This document shows, in pieces, positions 9,159-16,468 of a DNA stretch of 32,055 nucleotides. The notes under the pieces were generated by a model. That model saw only the letters and a program-made list of their open reading frames with translations. It was not told where the DNA came from and did not search any database. A program made the position numbers and the translations under genes. Source of the DNA: Candidatus Amulumruptor caecigallinarius (lineage in GTDB: Bacteria > Bacteroidota > Bacteroidia > Bacteroidales > Muribaculaceae); contig JAMPDQ010000019.1 in the NCBI GenBank assembly GCA_023665575.1, forward strand, positions 1-32,055, given 5' to 3'. The stretch's first letter is position 1. Each line of letters starts with the position of its first letter.

Positions 9159-10075
9159 ATCGTGATTGCCTCCTTCCTGGAGGTTATGGATTTAACTTTT
9201 ATTGTAACAGGCTTTGACACAGCTTTCTTATACTCCTTTTTCTCAGGATCAAAATAATTGAAAGACACTTCTCCTATTGTCACATCATCTTGTCTGAAAG
9301 GCACGAATGTGCATTCCAACCTAAGCTCCGAAAGCATGTCCCCGTTTTTATACGCACCGCTCCGTGATTCTGACACAGATTTCAGCTTCACACCATTGCC
9401 GAAAGCATCTCTATACTCCGGCATGGTTTGTTCGGCAATAAGTCCTGTGCCCTGAAGAATTATAATCGCTGTTGCCTCCTCATTAACGAATATATCGCCC
9501 GGAGGAATAACTGTTTTTATTTTGAATTTTCCCACCGAACCTGAAAATTCTGAAGAATCAGAAGCTATCGGTAGACTTCTCACCTTAAAAGACTTGTTAT
9601 CAGGCGTCAGCTTTACAGTTTCGATATCCACAGTTCGCACCGGGCCCCGATAGGGATGATTCACCACACTATAAACCGGCACTCCTACTTCATATGCCGC
9701 CCCTGTCAACGTGTAAGTCCCCTTCTCTGCCATTGACACCATTATGGTTTTCAGCGGAAAACAATAGACTCTTTCCCCTCCAACATTCTTCACATATGCA
9801 CTGCCGGGATTATCTACAGTCTGCAACGTGGCGAAACTGCCCTTTTTTAAAGAGACATCCTCAACTTCGCGCACTTCAGCGATATCCGGAGTGGTTGAAC
9901 ATAGCACTACAGATACAGGTACAGGCTGATGCTCATAGAATTCAGTAATCGGCATTTCATATTTCAGAAACATGCGCGATTCATTCCCTCTTTTTTGGGC
10001 AAAACACTTGTTTGCTGTTAGAAATCCCGGCAATATCAAAAGCATCAATATGTGGATTTTCAGACTCTTCATCAT
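9155..10075 (-). CDS. BatD-like periplasmic protein without a membrane anchor
   Basis: A 306-residue protein with a signal peptide (about 1-27, ending near CFAQ) and beta-rich sequence resembling the Ig-like part of BatD. Shared phrases include the KV-SLP...FSG-VGKF block and the closing SFNYFDPEKKEYKKAVSKP, which parallels VYFNPVSEKYETAVAKG in BatD. There is no hydrophobic segment after the signal peptide and no cytoplasmic tail, so it is probably a soluble periplasmic protein. It sits between batC (14-bp gap) and batD (4-bp overlap), inside the operon. The simplest reading is an in-operon duplication of the BatD N-terminal half followed by specialisation. The function is otherwise unknown. 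Confidence 0.75.
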   Translation of the reverse strand: MMKSLKIHILMLLILPGFLTANKCFAQKRGNESRMFLKYEMPITEFYEHQPVPVSVVLCSTTPDIAEVREVEDVSLKKGSFATLQTVDNPGSAYVKNVGGERVYCFPLKTIMVSMAEKGTYTLTGAAYEVGVPVYSVVNHPYRGPVRTVDIETVKLTPDNKSFKVRSLPIASDSSEFSGSVGKFKIKTVIPPGDIFVNEEATAIIILQGTGLIAEQTMPEYRDAFGNGVKLKSVSESRSGAYKNGDMLSELRLECTFVPFRQDDVTIGEVSFNYFDPEKKEYKKAVSKPVTIKVKSITSRKEAITI

Positions 10076-10089
10076 ATATTGAATTCAAA

Positions 10090-10833
10090 TCACCATTTTC
10101 TTGTGCTTCTTGAGCCTGAATTAGATTTTTCGCCTTTAGAAGCCTTATTCACACGAGCTCGCACCTGATTCTCCTTATTATCAACAGCTTGGAGAATTCT
10201 CGCGGCTGCCTGCTCGCTAAGATGCTTGTCCTGTTGCTTATCTTGTTGATTCTGATTCTGATTCTGATTTTGCTGCTGCTGCTGATCTTGCTTATCCTTA
10301 TTTTCCTTCTTATTATCCTGTTGATTCTTATTGTTTTTATCGTTATTCTGCTTTTGCAAATTCTTCTGTGCAATTCTCAGATTTTTTCTTGCCGCATTAT
10401 CATTGGGATCTATTCTCAACGCCTGCTTGTAATATTCAATCGCCTTTTGAAAATCTTTGGAATTGAATTCCAGATTTCCCAAATTATAATTTGCCTTTGC
10501 TGCCAAGCCCGGTTTCACCTTTGCAAGAGATGCCACATCAGTGAGATTCTTTCGTGCGTTATCGAGAAGAGCCTTGTTGGAAGGAGTTGTATCGGAGGGA
10601 ACTGCCACCTGCCTGATTTGAGACAAGCCGAGATTATATTTTGCCTCTGCCGAAGCAGGATTAATTTTAATAGCCTCTTCATAAATCGATGCTGCCTCCA
10701 CATACTTTCTCGAATCATATTGCTTATTGCCCTGCATAATCAGGCGCCGCTCCTGCCGGGAGGTTTTGGCATAAGAATAATGAGCCGGAAATATAGATAG
10801 AATTATAAATAAAACAACTACTGAATAACGCAT
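10090..10833 (-). CDS. batC: BatC: TPR protein with Gln/Asn/Lys-rich tail
   Basis: A protein of about 247 residues with a signal peptide (about 1-22) and TPR repeats, the clearest being YVEAASIYEEAIKINPASAE and FQKAIEYYKQALRIDPNDNA. A low-complexity linker of Gln, Asn, Asp and Lys follows (about 160-200), then a short helical C terminus (SEQAAARILQAVDNKE) that is a conserved BatC-like end. Start choice: I use the ATG that overlaps the batB stop by one base (TGATG). A GTG one codon upstream (10836) is also in frame. TPRs suggest a binding surface for BatA/BatB or BatE. The translation of the linker is an uninterrupted charged/polar stretch with no sign of frameshift. Confidence 0.85.
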   Translation of the reverse strand: MRYSVVVLFIILSIFPAHYSYAKTSRQERRLIMQGNKQYDSRKYVEAASIYEEAIKINPASAEAKYNLGLSQIRQVAVPSDTTPSNKALLDNARKNLTDVASLAKVKPGLAAKANYNLGNLEFNSKDFQKAIEYYKQALRIDPNDNAARKNLRIAQKNLQKQNNDKNNKNQQDNKKENKDKQDQQQQQNQNQNQNQQDKQQDKHLSEQAAARILQAVDNKENQVRARVNKASKGEKSNSGSRSTRKW

Positions 10834-11885
10834 CACTTAACCTCTTTTTTAAAGAATGTAATCTTATCAAGCCACGAAATTTTTCTTTCAAGCAGAAATA
10901 TATCTGCCACAATCAGAGCGAGAGCGAGCCAGACAAAGATTGGGAAAAGCTCGTCATGCTGCGAATAAAGGCTTGACTGCATTGCCGCTTTTTTCAAAGT
11001 GCTCAGTTGCCGATCAAGGTCACCGAGAGCATCGCGTGAAGAGGCGTTGACATAAATGCCTCTACCCTCTTTTGCTATTGATCCGGCCATATCCTCATTC
11101 AGAGCGGTCTGTACCGGTTCGTTAGTTTGATCATCTATCATATAAGAGCCGTTCATTGGGATAGGCACCGGAGTGTTACTTCCAACGCCAACCACATCCA
11201 CCTGAATTCCGGATTTCACGGCCGTATTTACCGACTGCATCACAGCTTCCTGATTTTCCAGTTCCTCAGCATCTGTTATCAGTATAATGGCTTTCCCGAT
11301 ATTTTTGTTTTCGCTAAAAGAATTGGTTGCCATATCGATGGCCGCTGATATGTTTGTGCCCTGATTGGCCACTTCCGAGGGACTGATTGAGTTCAGAAAC
11401 ATTTTTGCTGAAACATAATCGTTGGTGACGGGAATCAGCGTATATGCATCGCCGGCATAAACGATTAATCCCACGCGGTCATTATCAAGTCGGTTAATGA
11501 GCTTCTCGAGAATGAGTTTGGCAGTTCTCATTCTGTCAGGGCCATCCGGCGAATCCGAAGCGGAAGCCAGCATAGAGTTGGAGGCATCCACAGCAATCAC
11601 CACTTCAATGCCCTCTTTCACTGTTTTTTCATCTTTCACTCCACCCCACGGTCGTGCAAATGCAATGACAATCATCGCTAATGCAAGCATCTGCACTGTA
11701 ATCTTCAATGGCGGTTTATAAGATGACACTTCCGGCATCAGAGATGCGATTACCTCCGGCCGACCGAATTTTTTGAGCTTTTTTTTCCTTGCAAACCTTG
11801 CCCATGCGTATAAAATCACGAATAGGGGAATCAGCAGCAACAGGAATAATAATTCGGGATATGCGAAACTAAACATATTATTCAT
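10833..11885 (-). CDS. batB: BatB: VWA-domain membrane protein
   Basis: A 350-residue protein with two N-terminal membrane segments (about 10-30 and 62-78), a von Willebrand factor A domain (about 94-290) and a C-terminal membrane segment (about 312-332). The metal-ion-dependent adhesion site is intact: DASNS at 100-104 with Thr in the next loops (GTNISAAIDMA), and ITDAEELEN provides the third Asp. BatA and BatB are paralogues whose VWA domains are held at the inner membrane, probably as substrates or adaptors of the MoxR AAA+ ATPase encoded upstream. The start is 3 bp past the batA stop. A Met at residue 4 (11876) matches some family N termini and is an alternative. Confidence 0.9.
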   Translation of the reverse strand: MNNMFSFAYPELLFLLLLIPLFVILYAWARFARKKKLKKFGRPEVIASLMPEVSSYKPPLKITVQMLALAMIVIAFARPWGGVKDEKTVKEGIEVVIAVDASNSMLASASDSPDGPDRMRTAKLILEKLINRLDNDRVGLIVYAGDAYTLIPVTNDYVSAKMFLNSISPSEVANQGTNISAAIDMATNSFSENKNIGKAIILITDAEELENQEAVMQSVNTAVKSGIQVDVVGVGSNTPVPIPMNGSYMIDDQTNEPVQTALNEDMAGSIAKEGRGIYVNASSRDALGDLDRQLSTLKKAAMQSSLYSQHDELFPIFVWLALALIVADIFLLERKISWLDKITFFKKEVK

Positions 11886-11888
11886 AAA

Positions 11889-12866
11889 TTATGGAATTCT
11901 TCGCAACACTGTGTATCTAAGTACAAGCCAAAGAGTCATTGCACAAAGAGCTCCAAGCACCCAGGGCATGAAGTTTTCTTCTGTCCGTGTGTAATTATTC
12001 ACATTAATTTTTGACTTCTCTAATTTGTCGATTTCCTCAAACACTTCTCGGAGCATTCTTGAATCTGTGGCGCGGAAATATTTACCGTCAGTAACGGCAG
12101 CAATATTCTTCAGAGCCGTTTCATCAATTTTTGTTTCCATTGTTGTGGTTGAAAATCCGTATGGATCAGTGATTTGCACAGAGCCATTGGTGCCCACGCC
12201 AATTGCATATACTCTGACTCCCTTTTGCTTTGCAATCTGGGCAGCGGTAGAAGGCGCCACATCTCCCGCATTGTTTGTACCATCGGTAAGAAGAATCACA
12301 CTCTTGGATTTTGCCTGCCCCGAAACAAGCCTGTTGACAGCACTCGCCAAGCCATCACCAATCGCAGTTCCATCGTTGAGTGCGCCTGTTTTAGTTGAAG
12401 ATATCGCATTTACAAGGGCAGCCTTATCAGATGTGAGCGGCATTAAAGAGAGAGATTCGCCTGAAAACACCACGAGCCCGATATTGTCATTTGGTCGTTG
12501 CGACACAAACTTTGAGGCCACCTCCTTTGCAGCGTCAATTCTGTTGGGCTGAATATCAGAGGCGAGCATACTGCTTGAGATGTCGAGTGCAAGCACAATA
12601 TCAGTGCCCTCAACGCTTGAATTTTTCAGAGAATCATGCGACTGCGGACGAGCCAACGCCGCTATAAGACAGCCTATAGCTATCAGTTGAAGAGCAAAAC
12701 ACACATGCATCAGCCATACCTTAAAAGAGGCTCTATGACGTGTGAATGCTCCTACGGCTGACATTCCTACAGAAGCATTGGAATTTCTCCACTTCCATAC
12801 ATACCACGCTATAAGCGGAATATACAATAACAAAAGAAACAATAATCCCGGGCATTTAAACATCAT
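11889..12866 (-). CDS. batA: BatA: VWA-domain membrane protein
   Basis: A 325-residue protein. N-terminal membrane segments (about 7-24 and 55-72) precede a VWA domain (about 88-285) with a complete metal site: DISSS at 95-99, a Thr in the NDGTAIGDGLASA loop, and LLTDGTNNAGD for the later Asp. A final hydrophobic segment (about 300-320) anchors the C terminus. It overlaps the stop of the upstream gene by 4 bases (ATGA), which suggests translational coupling. Its layout is the same as BatB, so the pair probably form related but distinct membrane complexes. Confidence 0.9.
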   Translation of the reverse strand: MMFKCPGLLFLLLLYIPLIAWYVWKWRNSNASVGMSAVGAFTRHRASFKVWLMHVCFALQLIAIGCLIAALARPQSHDSLKNSSVEGTDIVLALDISSSMLASDIQPNRIDAAKEVASKFVSQRPNDNIGLVVFSGESLSLMPLTSDKAALVNAISSTKTGALNDGTAIGDGLASAVNRLVSGQAKSKSVILLTDGTNNAGDVAPSTAAQIAKQKGVRVYAIGVGTNGSVQITDPYGFSTTTMETKIDETALKNIAAVTDGKYFRATDSRMLREVFEEIDKLEKSKINVNNYTRTEENFMPWVLGALCAMTLWLVLRYTVLRRIP

Positions 12867-13909
12867 TGCGCATCCTCCTTTCTTGCAATTTCACCGGATT
12901 TGGCATCTGTATCATTTTGCCGTGTCTCATTATCTTTTTTGTCATTTTCAGCAGCGGGAACCGGTTTTGTTTCCTCCACAAATTTCACGGCATTGTCATA
13001 AGCCTCAATATTGTCGGCAGGCAACGGGCGAACTTTGGCAAATTTCACAAAGTCAGCCATATTTAAAATCTGCCTGAAATAGTTGCGTTTGTCTTTGAGC
13101 TCCTTATTTTCCGACAACGACCTGAGAATTTCCCGTGAAGTCATTTCCATAGCATTAATACCAAATCTTTTAAAAAGGTATACACGCAGAATCTCTGTAA
13201 GCTCTGTGAAATATTCCTTCTCCATGCCTTGCTCCCACAGTTTCTTCCCTTTCAGCGCTGCGAGAGCATTCGCAGCCACTTCATAAGCATCGGGTTCCGG
13301 CTTTGAGGAGAAGAGAGTCTTGTCCTTTCTGTATTTTTTCAACAGATAGAGTCCGACTCCCGCAAACAGGATGACAATTAGGAAAATCCACCAATAATTA
13401 TAGAGCCAATCCGGGATATTATCGAAAACCGACTTTTCAGCGGGGTCGGCCACGCCGGCATAGTCATCTATGGGAGTGTCTGCCTGAGCCACAACCGGAT
13501 AGACCTTAAGGGCAAGTGAATTTGACTTCACAGAATCCTTACCGGAAACAAAAATGAATTCAGGAAGCTTATAATATCCCGAGTCGAAAGATTGCACCGG
13601 CACATGATAAGTGACAGTCATGGAATTTCCATTGACAACTGTATCAATCTTAGATGGTGCGCGAAGCTCCACACTGTCATTGCATACAGGAATTATACCA
13701 TTTTCACGCAACTGCGAAAATATTGGAAAAGAGCCGCCCGCATTTTTATCCATATCGACGGTGAGTGTGAGAGTGGCCATCCTTCCCATCAAAATATTCA
13801 CAGAATCAAGCTTTGCCTTCACCGCAGGTCTTGCAGCACAGACATGAGGTGTAATGCATGCCACAACACATAACATCACCCACGCAATATGTCTTAAATC
13901 CTTTATCAT
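12863..13909 (-). CDS. BatD/DUF4381-like single-span membrane protein of the bat operon
   Basis: A 348-residue protein with a signal peptide (about 1-25), a periplasmic beta-rich part, one membrane span at about residues 172-191 (WWIFLIVILFAGVGLYLL), and a cytoplasmic part with a helical YFTELTEILRVYLFKRFGIN block (about 232-251). The tail from about residue 315 is low-complexity and charged (Lys/Glu/Asp/Asn). A protein with this layout is regularly found between the DUF58 gene and batA in Bacteroidetes and is usually left unnamed. The cytoplasmic block resembles the tail of BatD (FYDELLTAMWGYLGDKLKMP), so it may be a further relative. It starts 37 bp after the DUF58 gene and overlaps batA by 4 bases. 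Confidence 0.75.
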   Translation of the reverse strand: MIKDLRHIAWVMLCVVACITPHVCAARPAVKAKLDSVNILMGRMATLTLTVDMDKNAGGSFPIFSQLRENGIIPVCNDSVELRAPSKIDTVVNGNSMTVTYHVPVQSFDSGYYKLPEFIFVSGKDSVKSNSLALKVYPVVAQADTPIDDYAGVADPAEKSVFDNIPDWLYNYWWIFLIVILFAGVGLYLLKKYRKDKTLFSSKPEPDAYEVAANALAALKGKKLWEQGMEKEYFTELTEILRVYLFKRFGINAMEMTSREILRSLSENKELKDKRNYFRQILNMADFVKFAKVRPLPADNIEAYDNAVKFVEETKPVPAAENDKKDNETRQNDTDAKSGEIARKEDAQ

Positions 13910-13946
13910 AAATAATTTTTACCAAAAAAGGGCGTATAGATGCGAT

Positions 13947-14831
13947 TTATCTTACCAAAGCCCTGCGTCTGAACAATCCAAGCAACGCCTTCACAAAATC
14001 TTCATCGGTGGTAACTGAAACGAGGTCAACACCCGTTCGCGACACAATTGAAGAGAGCTTCTGCTGTTGGGCATACCAATCTTTTGCATAATCATTTCTC
14101 ACATTCTTGGAGGAAGTATCGACCCACATATCCCGGCCTGTTTCCAAATCTCTTATTCTTACAAGCCCAACATCGGGGATTGATGAATCGCGAACATCAT
14201 ACACCTGTATGGCCGCGAGATCATGCTTTTTATTGGCAATCGACATACTCTTAAAATAATCATGATTGTCAATAAAATCACTAATCAGGAATGCTGTTGA
14301 CCTTTTTTTGATTGCGTTTGTAAGGAATTGAAGGGCAACATCAATATTTGTGCCGGCACTTTCCGGCATAAAATTGATTATTTCGCGAATAATCAGCAAT
14401 ATATGCTTGCGTCCTTTTTTAGGTGGAATAAATTTTTCTATTCTGTCGCTAAAGAAAATCACACCTACCTTATCATTATTCTGGATTGAAGAGAAAGCAA
14501 GAGTTGCCGCTATTTCAGCCATTTTCTCCTTTTTCACCTCTCCACATGCTCCGAAATTGCGACTTCCGCTCACATCAATCAGTAGCATCACGGTGAGTTC
14601 GCGTTCCTCTTCATAAACTTTCACATAAGGCTTATTGTGACGCGAGGTTACATTCCAGTCAATGTCTCTGATATCATCGCCAGGCTCATATTCGCGCACC
14701 TCAGAGAAAATCACACCACGACCCTTATACGCGGAATGATATTCACCTGCGAAAATATTCTGACTAAGGCCACGGGTCTTAATCTCTATTTTCCTTATTT
14801 TCTTTAACAATTCATTGGCATCCATAATCAT
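13947..14831 (-). CDS. DUF58 domain protein of the MoxR/Bat system
   Basis: A 294-residue cytoplasmic protein with the DUF58 signature EVREYEPGDDIRDIDWNVTS (about 44-63) and a VWA-like fold beginning VMLLIDVSGSRNFG (about 80-93), which keeps a D-x-S-x-S metal site. DUF58 genes nearly always follow moxR. The product is thought to be an adaptor or client of the AAA+ ATPase. The first ATG overlaps the moxR stop by 4 bases. A second ATG (MDANELL, 14825) just after the stop is equally plausible and would remove two residues. Confidence 0.9.
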   Translation of the reverse strand: MIMDANELLKKIRKIEIKTRGLSQNIFAGEYHSAYKGRGVIFSEVREYEPGDDIRDIDWNVTSRHNKPYVKVYEEERELTVMLLIDVSGSRNFGACGEVKKEKMAEIAATLAFSSIQNNDKVGVIFFSDRIEKFIPPKKGRKHILLIIREIINFMPESAGTNIDVALQFLTNAIKKRSTAFLISDFIDNHDYFKSMSIANKKHDLAAIQVYDVRDSSIPDVGLVRIRDLETGRDMWVDTSSKNVRNDYAKDWYAQQQKLSSIVSRTGVDLVSVTTDEDFVKALLGLFRRRALVR

Positions 14832-15823
14832 GGAACAACAACCTTATCGAGAATGTTGGTGATTACCTCGTCAGAAGAGATATTGTTTGCTTCGGCCTCA
14901 TAGGTAAGACCGATTCGGTGGCGCATCACGTCATGACACACTGCACGCACATCTTCAGGAATAACATATCCGCGACCTTGAAGGAAAGCGTAAGCACGCG
15001 ATGCGAGAGCCAGGCTGATAGAAGCACGCGGAGATGCCCCAAAGGAGATTATGCTCTGCAAATCCGCCAGGCCAAAACTTGCAGGCTGGCGCGTTGCAAA
15101 CACTATGTCGACTATATAATTTTCAATCTTTTCGTCAATATAGATTTTGTCTACTATCTTCTGCACCTCAAGAATTTCTGTTGGGTCAATAACGGCATTT
15201 ATTGGTGACATTTCCCCTTTGATATTCTGACGGATAATTTTTTTCTCCTCCTCCTTGTTGGGATAACCGATTACCACCTTAAGCAAGAAACGATCCACCT
15301 GTGCTTCCGGCAGAGGATAAGTGCCTTCCTGCTCAATGGGATTCTGCGTTGCCATAACGAGGAAGGGGCTCGGAAGCTGATACGTGTCATCACCTATTGT
15401 CACTTGACGCTCCTGCATCGCTTCGAGCAGAGCACTCTGCACTTTTGCCGGTGCGCGGTTGATTTCATCAGCGAGAACGAAATTGGAGAAAATCGGTCCC
15501 TTTTTCACCTCAAACGTTTCCTTCTTCACACTGTATATCAGCGTGCCGATTACATCAGCGGGCAAAAGGTCGGGTGTAAACTGAATTCTGTTGTATTTAG
15601 CTGCTATAAGGTTGGCCAAAGTTTTTATGGCAAGTGTCTTTGCCAGTCCGGGAACACCTTCGAGAAGAATATGTCCGTTGCAAAGAAGCGCGATTAGCAA
15701 AGAATCGACCAGATGCTTTTGTCCCACGATACGACGGTCCATCCCATTGCGAATCATGCTTACGAAGTTGCTTTTAGATGCGATTAAATCTTGCAGCTCT
15801 CTAATATTCATTGTCTCTTCCAT
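14828..15823 (-). CDS. moxR: MoxR family AAA+ ATPase
   Basis: A 331-residue ATPase and the first gene of the bat operon. Motifs in order: Walker A LLEGVPGLAKT (about 54-64), Walker B FVLADEINRAPAKVQ (about 115-129) followed by the family signature ALLEAMQERQVT, sensor 1 VMATQNPIEQEGTYPLPEAQ, and an ASPRAS block near residue 268. MoxR proteins act as chaperone-like ATPases that activate or assemble VWA proteins, here presumably the DUF58 protein and BatA/BatB. An internal Met at residue 5 (MNIREL, 15811) is a possible alternative start. Just upstream lies a transposon-like repeat ending at 15839, so the ancestral promoter has been pushed at least 500 bp away or replaced. I found no convincing promoter box in the 15-bp gap. 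Confidence 0.93.
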   Translation of the reverse strand: MEETMNIRELQDLIASKSNFVSMIRNGMDRRIVGQKHLVDSLLIALLCNGHILLEGVPGLAKTLAIKTLANLIAAKYNRIQFTPDLLPADVIGTLIYSVKKETFEVKKGPIFSNFVLADEINRAPAKVQSALLEAMQERQVTIGDDTYQLPSPFLVMATQNPIEQEGTYPLPEAQVDRFLLKVVIGYPNKEEEKKIIRQNIKGEMSPINAVIDPTEILEVQKIVDKIYIDEKIENYIVDIVFATRQPASFGLADLQSIISFGASPRASISLALASRAYAFLQGRGYVIPEDVRAVCHDVMRHRIGLTYEAEANNISSDEVITNILDKVVVP

Positions 15824-15838
15824 ATTGATATAGTCTTG

Positions 15839-16345
15839 GAGTCTGTTTCATAAAAATTTAACATTAGGAGTCGCATGAGCCCTGTTTGGCTCTGCAAAAT
15901 CAGGAGCATAGCGGGCTATGTGACTGATTCAAAGAGTCAGAATCGGACATGCATGCGAGGCCAATAGGAATTTAAATATAAAACAGACATTTGATTTATT
16001 GCCAATTTATTTAACTCAAGTTTCGCAAGTTGCAAGCAACCCAGATCCTTGAAGGTTAGAGTTAGGTACTTAAATGGGTTAGTGAGATAACCATTGTAAA
16101 ATTACAATGTAATTGTTACAAAAACCGACCTCTAACCTCATTGCTTTTCGCAAGTTGCGAGCTTGCGAAAATTGAATTATTTAATACTTATGTATGTGTC
16201 AATGAAAAATCACTTTAGTTCGGCTTCTTTTTGGCTGATTTATTCAATCTCGCCGGTCACAACCGAGAGTTTCTCCTTCTGAGATTAAATAGATTATCTA
16301 AAAAACAAACCGCTCTTAATGTTGAATCCTTTTTGAAACAGACTC
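15839..16345. mobile_element. composite MITE-like element, copy 1 (interrupted)
   Basis: A non-coding element with inverted ends GAGTCTGTTTCATAAAAA (15839, left, A half) and TGAAACAGACTC (ending 16345, right, B half). The A half (15839 to about 15990) and B half (about 16185-16345) correspond to the two halves of the copy at 22924-23263 in the opposite orientation, over nearly the whole length. The nested insertion 16015-16176 accounts for the extra length. Without it and one duplicated octamer this copy is 337 bp, against 340 bp for the other. Flanking trinucleotides are TTG (15836-15838) and TTA (16346-16348), close to a 3-bp target duplication. GAG ends and TNA targets are features of the IS1031 subgroup of IS5-family transposons, so mobilisation by such a transposase is an inference. 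There is no open reading frame of note inside. Confidence 0.8.
16015..16176. mobile_element. nested foldback element inside composite copy 1
   Basis: A 162-bp insertion absent from the otherwise colinear copy at 22924-23263. It is bounded by the octamer TTATTTAA on both sides (16007-16014 and 16177-16184). Its ends are imperfect inverted repeats: CTCAAGTTTCGCAAG on the left and, read from the right end, TTCAATTTTCGCAAG (13 of 15 match). The symmetry continues inward (GGTTAGAG on both arms) to a central perfect CATTGTAA / TTACAATG hairpin (16092-16109), so the whole insertion can fold back on itself. A second copy of its right arm begins at 31990. Confidence 0.75.
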
Positions 16346-16398
16346 TTAATACTGAACAGCGCTGCCACTGTGTGGTTATCATAGAATCTAATGCAAAT

Positions 16399-16425
16399 TT
16401 AACATATAAGAATCAAATATGTTAA
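16399..16425. terminator. hairpin downstream of thiL
   Basis: A perfect 9-bp inverted repeat (TTAACATAT / ATATGTTAA) with a 9-nt loop lies 43 bp beyond the thiL stop. On the thiL strand it is followed by ATTTGC rather than a clear U-run, so it is a moderate terminator candidate. The remainder of 16349-16468 shows nothing else. Confidence 0.35.
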
Positions 16426-16468
16426 TTTACATTGTTAAATAACGTTTAATCTTTTCATTTTGTATCGT

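Noticed and set aside
10260..10330. Possible microsatellite or phase-variable tract in batC
   Set aside because: The Gln/Asn codon run is imperfect and consists of in-frame triplets and hexamers, so length changes would not shift the frame. There is no homopolymer long enough to suggest slippage control.
10189..10800. A 203-codon plus-strand open frame, very rich in Leu/Ile
   Set aside because: It is the antisense shadow of the batC gene. The Leu/Ile run is only the reverse complement of the Gln/Asn/Lys linker, and batC has clear TPRs, a signal peptide and operon context.
12025..12552. A 175-codon plus-strand open frame opposite batA
   Set aside because: It lies wholly within batA on the other strand, has no recognisable domain, and batA has an intact VWA metal site.
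15839..16345. CRISPR array from recurrent short repeats in the intergenic region
   Set aside because: The recurring sequences are inverted ends of an element with long unique interiors, not regularly spaced direct repeats with spacers, and no cas genes are near.
16231..16425. A 64-codon plus-strand frame and its minus-strand counterpart at 22883-23068 (61 codons), with similar peptides (SKKQTALNVES- and SQNQAASNVEF-like)
   Set aside because: The similarity comes from the shared B half of the composite repeat. The frames are short, start and end outside or at the edges of the repeat, and carry no domain.
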